From the NCBI GenBank assembly GCA_021199145.1, contig JAJQIP010000130.1, positions 1 to 20,258 on the forward strand: a stretch of DNA of 20,258 nt, read 5' to 3'. Below are positions 7,241 through 15,384 of this stretch, one piece after another. The notes under the pieces were generated by a model. The model was not told the origin of the DNA. It made no database searches and was given only the letters and a program-made list of their open reading frames with translations. This stretch comes from Porphyromonadaceae bacterium (GTDB lineage Bacteria > Bacteroidota > Bacteroidia > Bacteroidales > UBA11471). The position numbers were made by a program, and so were the translations under genes. How positions within the stretch are numbered: position 1 is the stretch's first letter; every line of letters begins with the position of its first letter.

Positions 7241-8845
7241 TTATTTTTTATGTGCGATGACAGCTCGTATAAAGCTCATGAACAAGGGGTTGGGACGCAA
7301 TACCGTACTGTTGTACTCCGGGTGGTACTGTACGCCGATATACCAGGTAAGCGAGGGGACTTCCACCACTTCGACTAAATGGGTGTCGGGATTCTCTCCC
7401 ACGCACTTCATCCCTGCCGCCTCATATTCTTCTCGGTAATCACCGTTAAACTCGAAACGGTGACGGTGACGCTCTTTGATATGGAGTTTTCCGTAGGCTT
7501 CGGCCACCTTCGAACCCTCTTGCAAAGTACAGTCATATTCGCCCAACCGCATGGTCCCACCCATGTTGGATACGAATTTCTGACTCTCCATCAGGTCAAT
7601 GACATTATAGGGGGTATTGATATTCATCTCGGTCGAATTGGCCTCTTTATGACCCAATACGTTACGGGCGAACTCTATCACCATACACTGCATGCCCAGA
7701 CAGATGCCGAAAGTGGGAACATCATGCTCCCGGGCATATTTGAGGGCGACGAACTTCCCTTCAATCCCCCGCTGCCCGAACCCCGGAGCAATGATAAGGC
7801 CGTCCATCGGGGAGAGCTTCTCTTCGACATTGCTCTCGTTCAACTTCTCGGAATGGATATATTGCAGGTCAAGTTTGCGGTTGTTATAGGTGACGGCCTG
7901 GAAAAGGGCCTCATTGATGGACTTGTAGGCATCTTGCAACTCTACATATTTTCCCACCAGACCGATGCGGACCGATTCTTTGGCGGTCTGTATATGCGAC
8001 AGGAACTCCCGCCATGGCTTCATCTCCGGTGTCGGACCCACCTCCATGCCCATCTTACGCAACACAATCTCGTCTAATTTTTGTTCTTGCATCTTCAAAG
8101 GCACCTCGTAGATAGTCGGCACATCTATCGATTGTATGACAGCTTCCGGATCGACATTACAGAAAAGGGCCACCTTCCGGCGCAAATCGACGTTCAAGTC
8201 ATGTTCGGTACGCAACACCAGAATATCGGGCTGGATTCCGGCCTCTTGCAACTGTTTCACAGAGTGCTGGGTAGGCTTTGTCTTCAACTCTTTGGCGGCG
8301 GCGATGAACGGCACATAGGTAAGATGGATGCACAGGCAGTCCCGACCCATCTCCCAACGGAGTTGGCGGACGCTCTCGATGAAGGGCAGGGACTCGATAT
8401 CGCCCACGGTACCTCCTATCTCCGTAATGACAAAGTCAAAATTATTCTTCGTGCCGAGCAACTTCACATTGCGCTTTATCTCATCGGTGATATGGGGGAT
8501 AATCTGTACGGTTTTGCCTAAATAATCGCCCCGACGCTCTTTTTCAATCACATTTTGATAAATCCGTCCGGTCGTGATGTTGTTGGCTCGGGTGGTCTGG
8601 ATGTTGGTGAACCGTTCATAATGACCCAAGTCAAGGTCCGCCTCATGACCGTCGACCGTGACATAGCACTCACCGTGTTCATACGGGTTCAATGTGCCGG
8701 GGTCAATATTGATATAGGGGTCGAACTTCTGGATGGTTATCTTGTAACCTCTCGACTGCAGGAGTTTGGCTAAGGAGGCCGATATAATTCCTTTACCTAA
8801 AGACGATACCACACCGCCTGTTACAAAAATGTACTTCGTATTCAC
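7241..8845 (-). CDS. pyrG: CTP synthase
   Basis: 534 residues from a GTG at 8845-8843, chosen because the family begins with (M)NTKYIFVTGG; the frame stays open to an ATG at 8947, but that extension looks non-coding and contains the promoter box. The enzyme makes CTP from UTP, ATP and glutamine in the cytoplasm. The synthetase half shows the nucleotide-binding GGVVSSLGKGIISASL and DPYINIDPGTLNPYEHGE. The glutaminase half shows the nucleophile Cys382 in GICLGMQ and the His508/Glu510 pair in QYHPEYNS. Length and motifs are normal. It is the first gene of a pyrG-yidC pair and is divergent from the DUF3078 gene. Confidence 0.97.
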   Translation of the reverse strand: MNTKYIFVTGGVVSSLGKGIISASLAKLLQSRGYKITIQKFDPYINIDPGTLNPYEHGECYVTVDGHEADLDLGHYERFTNIQTTRANNITTGRIYQNVIEKERRGDYLGKTVQIIPHITDEIKRNVKLLGTKNNFDFVITEIGGTVGDIESLPFIESVRQLRWEMGRDCLCIHLTYVPFIAAAKELKTKPTQHSVKQLQEAGIQPDILVLRTEHDLNVDLRRKVALFCNVDPEAVIQSIDVPTIYEVPLKMQEQKLDEIVLRKMGMEVGPTPEMKPWREFLSHIQTAKESVRIGLVGKYVELQDAYKSINEALFQAVTYNNRKLDLQYIHSEKLNESNVEEKLSPMDGLIIAPGFGQRGIEGKFVALKYAREHDVPTFGICLGMQCMVIEFARNVLGHKEANSTEMNINTPYNVIDLMESQKFVSNMGGTMRLGEYDCTLQEGSKVAEAYGKLHIKERHRHRFEFNGDYREEYEAAGMKCVGENPDTHLVEVVEVPSLTWYIGVQYHPEYNSTVLRPNPLFMSFIRAVIAHKK

Positions 8846-8878
8846 TTTGGAATGAAATTTATACGGATTTTCAACGGG

Positions 8879-8886
8879 CAAAATTA
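8879..8886 (-). promoter_or_regulatory. Bacteroidota -7 promoter box of pyrG
   Basis: On the minus strand the sequence is TAATTTTG, matching TAnnTTTG, about 34 bases before the pyrG GTG. No clear -33 box lies at the usual distance. Its position supports the GTG start rather than the longer frame from 8947. Confidence 0.5.
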
Positions 8887-8964
8887 TAAAAAAAGTTGGG
8901 ATTAAGCCATGAAATGACCGATTAATTATCAACCCCTTTGTTTTCATATTAATAGGGCTATAAT

Positions 8965-8995
8965 TTTCTTAAAAAGGAGTTTTTCCCTACTTTTG
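8965..8995 (+). promoter_or_regulatory. Bacteroidota promoter of the DUF3078 gene
   Basis: The -7 box TACTTTTG (8988-8995) matches TAnnTTTG. Nineteen bases upstream is TTTC (8965-8968), a weak version of the -33 TTTG. Start of transcription is expected close to 9002, only about a dozen bases before the ATG at 9015, so the leader would be very short. Confidence 0.55.
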
Positions 8996-9014
8996 TCAGA
9001 TTATTTTGCGATAA

Positions 9015-10664
9015 ATGTTTTTCTCCTCTTCATACATAGGGGTCCGCCACCGGCTAACAAGGTTTTTCCGCTGCTTCTTGATAGGGCTTGTCCTGGCGTT
9101 ACCGGCCCGAGCGATACCGAAGGCCCCCGTCTCGGCCGACCCTTCTCCGTGGGTTGCCGTTCAATCGGCCGACAGCTTGGAACGCCTCCGGCAAAATATC
9201 TTTTCGCTCATCGATAGTCTGGAAAGGAAAGGGAAGACAAGGGTCGACACGACTCAAGTCTCTTCGGGAACGGCCACCATCACCACCACGGTGAGCGATT
9301 TTACCATCGCCGAAGAACTGTTGCACACACTCGACAGCGTCATCGAAACCAACATTCCCGAGATTGTCGAGGCGAAACCCGATAGCTCCACCACCCCGAC
9401 ACTCCCGACCCGAAAGGGGAAAGTATCCGCCTCGCATACCCGACCCTTGGAAATGTGCGACCAGGCCAAGGCCATACTGGAAGAGGCTCAAAAAGACTCT
9501 GTCTCGGAACCGGAGGGGGAGATTCCGGTGAACCCGATTTTCATGCCGATTGTCTTCAACGGACAACGGGCTTCCTCTGCCCCCACCCTGCAGGAGAAAC
9601 CGGTGAAAGAGAAGGAGAATAAATACACCCCCTATGCCATCAAGCGCAGGGAGAATAGCATCGATCGGGACCGGAAATTGGCCGAAGTGGGTGCCTATGC
9701 CCAAGAGGAAATCATCCTCGACCACCCCGAAAGAATCCACTATACCCCCGAGAAACTGCCCCCTCCTATTCGCATGGAACACATGAAGAAACACCGGGAG
9801 ATGTTGACCATGGGAGACTTTTTCCCGCCTCGGGAGTTCGATGTGCAAGGGCGGCCTATCAAACTGAAACACTGGATTTCAAGTCTGTATAGCTCCTTAC
9901 AGGTCTCCCAGATTTATATCTCGGACAACTGGTATCAAGGCGGGTCGAGCAACATCAACCTCATCAGCGCACAGTCCTATTCGCTCAACTACAAAGACTA
10001 CAAGGATGTCATTATCTTCGAGAACACATTGAAGTGGAACCTGAATATCAGTACCGCCCCCGACGACACCTTGCGCAAATACAGCATAAGCGAGGACTTG
10101 GTACGCTTCGATACGAAATTCAGCTACAAGGCTTTCAAGAGTCTCTACTACACCACCAGCATGTATTTCAAGACCCAGATTTTCAACAATTACAAAAAAA
10201 ATACGGACACCCGAACCTCCTCTTTCCTCTCATCGGGCGAATTGAGCTACAACCTCGGTATGAGCTACAACCTTACCAGCAAGGACAAGTCCTTTACGCT
10301 CTCCATAACGGGTTCTCCCTTTTCCTATAACCTGAAAACCTGTATCGACCCTAAAGTGGACGAGACGAATTTCAGCATCGAGGAGGGCAAAAGGACATCG
10401 AATAAGTTCGGCTCTTCTTTCGAAACCAACATCAAGTGGCAATTTATGCGCAATATGTACGTGAGCTCCCGCCTCTACTACTTCACTTCCTATAATAATG
10501 TGCAGATGGATTTTGAAAACACCTTCAATTTTGTCCTGAACCGCTATTTCTCCACCCGTATCGAAGTGAAGACCCGTTACGACGACAGCGTCTCCCCCAA
10601 CAGCCGAGGCTCTTATTTCCAGGTGAAGGAGTTGCTGAGTTTCGGTTTCGCTTTCAAAATCTGA
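9015..10664 (+). CDS. DUF3078 outer-membrane beta-barrel protein
   Basis: 549 residues. The N-terminus has a basic stretch (VRHRLTRFFR), a hydrophobic core (CFLIGLVLALP) and a cleavage site after ARA near residue 33, so it is exported by Sec. Residues about 40-260 form a polar Ser/Thr/Pro/Glu/Lys-rich region with little recognisable structure. From about residue 285 the protein has the DUF3078 pattern: WYQGGSSNINLISAQSYSLN and repeated alternating aromatic strands (FDTKFSYKAFKSLYYTTSMY, GELSYNLGMSYNL), closing with a C-terminal FGFAFKI, typical of an outer-membrane barrel. Its function is not known. It is transcribed alone and converges on the aminotransferase gene 28 bases away. Confidence 0.85.
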   Translation: MFFSSSYIGVRHRLTRFFRCFLIGLVLALPARAIPKAPVSADPSPWVAVQSADSLERLRQNIFSLIDSLERKGKTRVDTTQVSSGTATITTTVSDFTIAEELLHTLDSVIETNIPEIVEAKPDSSTTPTLPTRKGKVSASHTRPLEMCDQAKAILEEAQKDSVSEPEGEIPVNPIFMPIVFNGQRASSAPTLQEKPVKEKENKYTPYAIKRRENSIDRDRKLAEVGAYAQEEIILDHPERIHYTPEKLPPPIRMEHMKKHREMLTMGDFFPPREFDVQGRPIKLKHWISSLYSSLQVSQIYISDNWYQGGSSNINLISAQSYSLNYKDYKDVIIFENTLKWNLNISTAPDDTLRKYSISEDLVRFDTKFSYKAFKSLYYTTSMYFKTQIFNNYKKNTDTRTSSFLSSGELSYNLGMSYNLTSKDKSFTLSITGSPFSYNLKTCIDPKVDETNFSIEEGKRTSNKFGSSFETNIKWQFMRNMYVSSRLYYFTSYNNVQMDFENTFNFVLNRYFSTRIEVKTRYDDSVSPNSRGSYFQVKELLSFGFAFKI

Positions 10665-10692
10665 ATCGGCCGAGACCCTGTTTCAAAAAGGA

Positions 10693-11811
10693 TTATTTCC
10701 AAAAGTCATTGAGGGCTTGGGCGACGAAAAGTACCTCCGCTTCGGTCATGACCGGCGAGATGGGCAAAGAGAGGACCTCTTCAGCCAACCGCTCGGTGAG
10801 GGGTAGCGACAACGCATGATAGGCGGCATAACAGGCCTGCTTGTGTGGCGGTACGGGATAGTGAATCAGCGTGGGTATCTCCAGACTCGCCAACGCTGCC
10901 ACTAACTCCTCCCTTCGGGGACTCCGCACTACATATTGATGGTAAATGGGAAGGCCGCCCGTCTGCACATAGGGTTTCACCACCTCCGGAGCGGTGATGG
11001 ACCGGTCATAGACCTCGGCCAAAGTCCGCCGACGACGGTTGTCCTCGTCGAGATAGGCTAACCGTACGGAAAGGAAGGCGGCTTGCAATTCATCCAGACG
11101 GCTGTTATAGCCTCGGTATTTGTTATAATATCTGCGGTCGGAACCGTAATTGGCCAAGGCTCGAACAACTTCGGCCAACGGCTTGTCGTGGGTGGCCACA
11201 GCACCACCGTCTCCTAAAGCGCCCAGATTTTTAGAGGGGTAGAAACTGATTCCGGCCGCATGGCCTAACGCTCCGGCCTTGCGCCCTCCGAAAAGACCTT
11301 CACAAGCGGCTTCCGCTCCACAGGCTTGGGCAGCGTCTTCTACAACCAACAGGTCATACTGTCGGGAAAGTTCAGTCAGTCGGACATCCCAGCAACATTG
11401 GCCATACAGGTGCACCGGCAAGATAACTTTCGTACGGGGGGTTATCAACGGCTCGATTTTCTCCGTATCGAGATTGTAAGTCAACAAAGAGGGTTCGGCG
11501 AAACGGGGGACAAGACGGTTGTCCGTGATGGCCAGCACCGTGGCTACATAGGTATTGGCGGGGACAATCACCTCATCGCCTTCGGCAATCTTCCCCATTT
11601 CAAGATAGCCACGCAGAATAAGGCGCAAGGCGTCCAATCCACTTCCGCAAGCGACCACATAGGGTGCACCGAGATAGGCCGACAACTCCCGTTCAAACTT
11701 CGCCACACGCTCGCCCAACAAGTACCAGCCGGAGTCGATGACCTCGGCAGCGGCCTGTTTCAACGCTTCGGCATATCGGCCGTTAATCCGCTGCAAATCC
11801 TGGAATTTCAT
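10693..11811 (-). CDS. DegT/DnrJ/EryC1/StrS aminotransferase (FdtB/QdtB-like)
   Basis: 372 residues, PLP-dependent. Motifs are normal for the sugar aminotransferase family: an N-terminal YLLGERVAKFERELSAYLG, the cofactor-binding ACGSGLDAL, VIVPANTYVAT, Asp159 in VVEDAAQACGA, and the Schiff-base Lys194 in SFYPSKNLGALGDGGA. In this context the substrate is probably dTDP-3-keto-6-deoxyhexose, with glutamate as likely amino donor, giving dTDP-3-amino-3,6-dideoxy-galactose or -glucose. Whether the product is the galacto (FdtB) or gluco (QdtB) form cannot be read from the sequence. It is the last gene of the operon, its ATG overlapping the end of the preceding cupin gene by 4 bases. Confidence 0.93.
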   Translation of the reverse strand: MKFQDLQRINGRYAEALKQAAAEVIDSGWYLLGERVAKFERELSAYLGAPYVVACGSGLDALRLILRGYLEMGKIAEGDEVIVPANTYVATVLAITDNRLVPRFAEPSLLTYNLDTEKIEPLITPRTKVILPVHLYGQCCWDVRLTELSRQYDLLVVEDAAQACGAEAACEGLFGGRKAGALGHAAGISFYPSKNLGALGDGGAVATHDKPLAEVVRALANYGSDRRYYNKYRGYNSRLDELQAAFLSVRLAYLDEDNRRRRTLAEVYDRSITAPEVVKPYVQTGGLPIYHQYVVRSPRREELVAALASLEIPTLIHYPVPPHKQACYAAYHALSLPLTERLAEEVLSLPISPVMTEAEVLFVAQALNDFWK

Positions 11812-12227
11812 GGCTGTTGTCTGAATCGAAGATAGGCATCGTATTCCCGGATATAGTCCGCTTCGTCATACCACTCCGACGCCAGTACCAGACAAATGGA
11901 ACTGGAGGAGAATTCCCGTTGCGAAGCCCAGATGCCGGGAGGAATATGGAGTCCATAATAGGGACGGTTGAGGGTCACGACCCGCTGCTCCCGCCCGTCG
12001 TCGAGAAAGACTTCGAAGGCTCCGGCCGCAGCCACGATGAGTTGATGGCACTGCTTGTGCGCATGCGCTCCACGAGATTCACCGCCGGGTATGTCGTATA
12101 GATAAAAGACCCTCCGAACCTCAAAGGGGAGTTCTCCTCCGCCATGTAACGGCGTGATATTTCCTCCCGGATCATAAATGCGGGGCAAAGCCATGAGGGA
12201 ACAGTCGTGGACGGTGGGTAAAGTCAT
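11808..12227 (-). CDS. FdtA/QdtA-family sugar 3,4-ketoisomerase (second cupin, HxH intact)
   Basis: 139 residues, a small cupin. The proposed active-site pair is present as His55 and His57 in SRGAHAHKQ, after RRVFYLYDIPGGE. The C-terminal family pattern ASEWYDEADYIREYD is also complete. The usual N-terminal RGxLxxIE pattern is altered to PGGNITPLH. The reaction expected is isomerisation of dTDP-4-keto-6-deoxyglucose to the 3-keto sugar, which the next gene would transaminate. The gene overlaps both neighbours by 4 bases, pointing to coupled translation. Whether it acts alone or with the cupin before it is open. Confidence 0.88.
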   Translation of the reverse strand: MTLPTVHDCSLMALPRIYDPGGNITPLHGGGELPFEVRRVFYLYDIPGGESRGAHAHKQCHQLIVAAAGAFEVFLDDGREQRVVTLNRPYYGLHIPPGIWASQREFSSSSICLVLASEWYDEADYIREYDAYLRFRQQP

Positions 12228-12640
12228 AGGGTCTCTTTTTGATATGCTTCAAAATCGTAAATATAATCGGAAAGGTCGAATGCTCCCGAAGAGAGAACCA
12301 ACGCTAATGAGTTGGTCGAGAAATCGGTCAACTGCCGCCATGTGAGAGGGGGAACATAAATGCCGTAATACGACCGGTTCAGGAAGTAACGGCTCTCCTT
12401 TCCTTCTCGGTCCCGCACCAACAGGTCGAAACTTCCCGACAAGGCGACAATGAACTCCGCTTGGGTACGGTAGGCGTGCCCCCCTCGGTACTGTCCGCCG
12501 GGGACATCGTAAATCCAATAGACCCGCTTTATATCGAAAGGGATATGATGCTTCCCCTCGATAAAGGAGAGGTTTCCCCGCAAATCTTCAATCTTGGGTA
12601 ACTCTATCTTCCGTACGCCTTCTCTCTCCATCGTATTCAA
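12224..12640 (-). CDS. FdtA/QdtA-family cupin, divergent paralogue (HxY in place of HxH)
   Basis: 138 residues, clearly related to the next gene (IKRVYWIYDVPGGQYRGGHA against VRRVFYLYDIPGGESRGAHA). It keeps the N-terminal DLRGNLSFIE pattern, but the second histidine of the HxH pair is Tyr57 (RGGHAYRTQ), and the C-terminal YDEADYIREYD pattern is degraded to FDLSDYIYDFE. It may have lost ketoisomerase activity, make a different product, or serve as a partner subunit. It is translated between rmlA and the second cupin with 4-base overlaps on both sides. Similar WxcM-like cupins occur in Bacteroidota sugar operons, so the change may be characteristic of a subgroup and not decay. Confidence 0.85.
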   Translation of the reverse strand: MNTMEREGVRKIELPKIEDLRGNLSFIEGKHHIPFDIKRVYWIYDVPGGQYRGGHAYRTQAEFIVALSGSFDLLVRDREGKESRYFLNRSYYGIYVPPLTWRQLTDFSTNSLALVLSSGAFDLSDYIYDFEAYQKETL

Positions 12641-13530
12641 AAGCCGTTATTGTCCGGCAGCTCTTCTGCCAAATGGAGAAGATACTGACCGTATTGGTTT
12701 TTCTGCATGGGTTGCGCCTCCTCCGACAACTGGACAGCGGTAATCCAACGCTGGTTATAGGCAATCTCTTCGAGACAGGCTATTTTCCAGTTCTGCCGGT
12801 GCTCAGTGGCCTCTATGAAGGCCGAGGCCTCGAAAAGGGAGTAATGGGTCCCCGTATCGAACCAGGCGAATCCACGGCCCATAAGCTGCACTTTCAAGTT
12901 CCCCTCGTCTAAGAAAGCCTGATTTACCGAAGTGATTTCCAACTCTCCCCGAGCGGACGGACGGATATGTTGGGCCACCTCGACAACTGCATTGGGGTAG
13001 AAATAGAGTCCCACCACCGCATAATTGCTCTTCGGCCGTTGGGGTTTTTCTTCAATGGAGGTGATATTTCCCTCGGCATCGAAGGTCGCCACACCGTACC
13101 GTTCCGGGTCGCTCACCTTATAACCGAAGACGGTCGCCTTCCCCTTTTCGGCATTCTGCACAGCCTTGGCAAGCATCGCCGAGAAGCTCTGCCCGTAAAA
13201 GATATTGTCTCCCAAGACTAAGCAGACACTATCTTTGCCGATAAAATCCTTCCCGATGAGAAAGGCTTGGGCCAAACCGTCTGGGGAGGGTTGCTCGGCA
13301 TAGGCGAAACGGACTCCGAACTGGGAGCCGTCTCCCAACAGACGTTGGAAACCGGGTAAATCATACGGAGTGGAGATTATGAGAATCTCCCGGATACCGG
13401 CCAACATCAGTACCGATATGGGATAATATATCATCGGTTTGTCATAGACGGGCAGCATCTGTTTGCTCACCCCCCGGGTAATCGGGTAAAGACGTGTGCC
13501 GGAACCACCGGCCAAAACTATTCCTTTCAT
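12637..13530 (-). CDS. rmlA: Glucose-1-phosphate thymidylyltransferase
   Basis: 297 residues from the ATG at 13530; the frame extends upstream to 13689, but that part overlaps rmlB and lacks family similarity. The protein opens with the nucleotidyltransferase signature GIVLAGGSGTRLYP and continues KQMLPVYDKPMIYYP, with LGDNIFYG, EKPQRPKSNYAVVGLYFY and GRGFAWFDTGTH further on, all typical of RmlA. It joins glucose-1-phosphate and dTTP to give dTDP-glucose. It starts 13 bases after rmlB and overlaps the first cupin gene by 4 bases. Confidence 0.96.
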   Translation of the reverse strand: MKGIVLAGGSGTRLYPITRGVSKQMLPVYDKPMIYYPISVLMLAGIREILIISTPYDLPGFQRLLGDGSQFGVRFAYAEQPSPDGLAQAFLIGKDFIGKDSVCLVLGDNIFYGQSFSAMLAKAVQNAEKGKATVFGYKVSDPERYGVATFDAEGNITSIEEKPQRPKSNYAVVGLYFYPNAVVEVAQHIRPSARGELEITSVNQAFLDEGNLKVQLMGRGFAWFDTGTHYSLFEASAFIEATEHRQNWKIACLEEIAYNQRWITAVQLSEEAQPMQKNQYGQYLLHLAEELPDNNGF

Positions 13531-13543
13531 TCTATTATCTGCT

Positions 13544-14743
13544 TTATCGATTAGAGTACATCTGGTCATAATATTTCTGGTAATCCCCGCTGACCACCTC
13601 CTCGACCCAGTCCTGGTGTTCAAGATACCAACGCACCGTCTTTTCGATGCCCTCCTCGAAAGGGGTCTCGGGATACCATCCCAATTCACGGGCCATCTTC
13701 GACGGGTCTATGGCATAGCGCATATCGTGTCCCAACCGGTCGCTCACATAGGTGATGAGTCGGTAATTGATGTTTTCGAGCGGGGTCTTCAGCACCGACT
13801 GATAACGGGGCTCCTCCTTCATGAGGCGGACCACGGTGTCGATAATGAGCTTCACGATGCGGATATTCTGCTCCTCGTTGAAACCGCCGATATTATACAC
13901 CTCTCCCGACCGACCGGCAGAGAGCACCATATCAATGGCCTTGGCGTGGTCCTCTACATAGAGCCAGTCCCGCACATTTTCCCCCTTGCCGTAAACGGGC
14001 AACGGCCTTCCTTCTAAGATATTCTTGATGAGGAGGGGTATCAGCTTCTCCGGGAAGTGGTAAGGCCCGTAGTTGTTGGAACAGCGGGTAATGTTCACCG
14101 GCATCTTATAGGTATCGTGATAGGCCCGCACAATAAGGTCGGCACCGGCCTTGGAGGAAGAGTACGGGGAATGGGGATTGAGGGGGGTCTCCTCGGTGAA
14201 GAAGGCCTTCCCGTAGGTCTGTATCCGGGTACGCCCCTTCACGACACGGGCTACCTCCGGGTCCGAAAGGTGCAGCGGTTGGGGCTGGTCAAAATCTTTC
14301 GAAAGCGAACCGTACACCTCATCGGTCGAGACTTGCAGGAATTTCTTCCCCGGCAAATAGGTAGGGTATCCCTCCGCATCCTTGCCCGTACTCCAGGCGT
14401 TCTTGGCACATTCGAGCATATTTTGCGTTCCTAAAATGTTGGTCTGCAGGAAAAGTTGCGGATTGACAAGGCTACGGGCCACATGCGACTCGGCCGCAAA
14501 GTTCACCACATAGTCAATCTCCCGACGGACGAAAATAGACGATACCAACTCGGTGTTGCCGATATCTCCCCGCACAAACTCCACTCGGGGGTCTTTCAAC
14601 TCCTCTTTTATCGTACCCAGATTGCCACCATAGGTCACTTTATCGAGAATCACGACGGAAATATCCGCATACTTCTTCAGGAGATATTTTACAAAATTGG
14701 AGCCGATGAAACCGGCCGCACCTGTTACTAAATAGCTTTTCAT
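13544..14743 (-). CDS. rmlB: dTDP-glucose 4,6-dehydratase
   Basis: 399 residues from the ATG at 14743; an in-frame extension to 15415 runs antisense to rseC and is not credible. This is an extended short-chain dehydrogenase with NAD-binding GAAGFIG (8-14), catalytic Thr140-Asp141-Glu142 in QVSTDEVYG, and Tyr194/Lys198 in SPYSSSKAG. It converts dTDP-glucose to dTDP-4-keto-6-deoxyglucose. Between VYGSL and FFTEETPL lies an extra segment of about 35 residues (146-182), making it longer than the usual 350-360 residues; such insertions occur in Bacteroidota members. It is the first gene of the operon. A convincing promoter upstream was not found; TACCTTG at 14775-14769 is a poor match. Confidence 0.96.
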   Translation of the reverse strand: MKSYLVTGAAGFIGSNFVKYLLKKYADISVVILDKVTYGGNLGTIKEELKDPRVEFVRGDIGNTELVSSIFVRREIDYVVNFAAESHVARSLVNPQLFLQTNILGTQNMLECAKNAWSTGKDAEGYPTYLPGKKFLQVSTDEVYGSLSKDFDQPQPLHLSDPEVARVVKGRTRIQTYGKAFFTEETPLNPHSPYSSSKAGADLIVRAYHDTYKMPVNITRCSNNYGPYHFPEKLIPLLIKNILEGRPLPVYGKGENVRDWLYVEDHAKAIDMVLSAGRSGEVYNIGGFNEEQNIRIVKLIIDTVVRLMKEEPRYQSVLKTPLENINYRLITYVSDRLGHDMRYAIDPSKMARELGWYPETPFEEGIEKTVRWYLEHQDWVEEVVSGDYQKYYDQMYSNR

Positions 14744-14856
14744 TCTTATAATAGTTGTATTTGGAGTGCAAGGTACGCAATTTTTGGCAATCCGGCACCA
14801 TCTGTCGCAATCTTTTGAAACTCCCCGATTTGCCGGAAAACTTTTCCTCACTATCT

Positions 14857-14888
14857 GTTGGTCAAAAAAGAAATAATAGTTAATTTTG
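14857..14888 (+). promoter_or_regulatory. Bacteroidota promoter of the rseC-rnf operon
   Basis: GTTG at 14857-14860 (-33) and TAATTTTG at 14881-14888 (-7, matching TAnnTTTG) are separated by 20 bases, the preferred distance. This is the best promoter in the window. Transcription should begin near 14895, about 25 bases before the rseC ATG. Confidence 0.75.
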
Positions 14889-14920
14889 CCCTTCAAATAT
14901 AGCTCTATATCAGATAGCGG

Positions 14921-15355
14921 ATGGGCACGAAAAATACGCATGTAAAACACGAGGGCACCATTACCCGAATCGAGGGGAAGGCCGTTTATGTCCGTATTGT
15001 ACAACATTCGGCCTGTAGCGGTTGCCACGTACAGTCCGCCTGTACCGTGGCCGACCGGAAAGAAAAAATCATCGAGACCTCTCCTGTCGACATTTCCGGC
15101 CTTTACGTGGGGCAACCCGTATGGGTCGTAGGTACCGAAAGCATGGGCAACGAAGCCTTGAGATTGGCTTTTTTGTACCCCTTCTTGGTGGTTTGCTGCG
15201 TATTGGCGGTGGTCTATTTCTACACCCGTCAGGAGGCCCTGTCGGGATGCGCTGCACTGGTGTCGCTGTTCCCCTACTACCTGGTCCTCTATTTGTGTAA
15301 GAATAGAATAAGGAAGGATCTCGTCTTTACGGTCGAACCTCAAACGGAAAAGTAA
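14921..15355 (+). CDS. SoxR-reducing system RseC-like protein
   Basis: 144 residues. The N-terminal half is a small soluble domain (HEGTITRIEGKAVYVRIVQH) with three cysteines, Cys32, Cys35 and Cys41, in SACSGCHVQSAC, a pattern expected for metal or redox-active cysteines. Two hydrophobic helices follow (about 82-99 and 103-122), then a basic end. RseC/MucC family proteins are best known with the Rsx/Rnf complex that reduces SoxR in enterobacteria, and as partners of sigma-E control. In Bacteroidota the gene commonly heads the rnf operon, as here, 29 bases before rnfB. It may help assemble or regulate the complex; this is inferred from position. Confidence 0.85.
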   Translation: MGTKNTHVKHEGTITRIEGKAVYVRIVQHSACSGCHVQSACTVADRKEKIIETSPVDISGLYVGQPVWVVGTESMGNEALRLAFLYPFLVVCCVLAVVYFYTRQEALSGCAALVSLFPYYLVLYLCKNRIRKDLVFTVEPQTEK

Positions 15356-15384
15356 ACCTAAAAACCTATATAATTTAGAGAACA

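Noticed and set aside
8846..8947. Extended N-terminus of CTP synthase from the ATG at 8947
   Set aside because: The extra 34 residues are not part of the family, and the segment contains a good minus-strand -7 box; the GTG at 8845 gives the expected start.
9099..9872. Minus-strand open frame of 257 codons inside the DUF3078 gene
   Set aside because: It overlaps the signal peptide and low-complexity region of the DUF3078 gene on the opposite strand and has no recognisable domain.
14769..14775. Promoter box for rmlB on the minus strand (TACCTTG)
   Set aside because: It is one base short of TAnnTTTG and has no -33 element at the right spacing.
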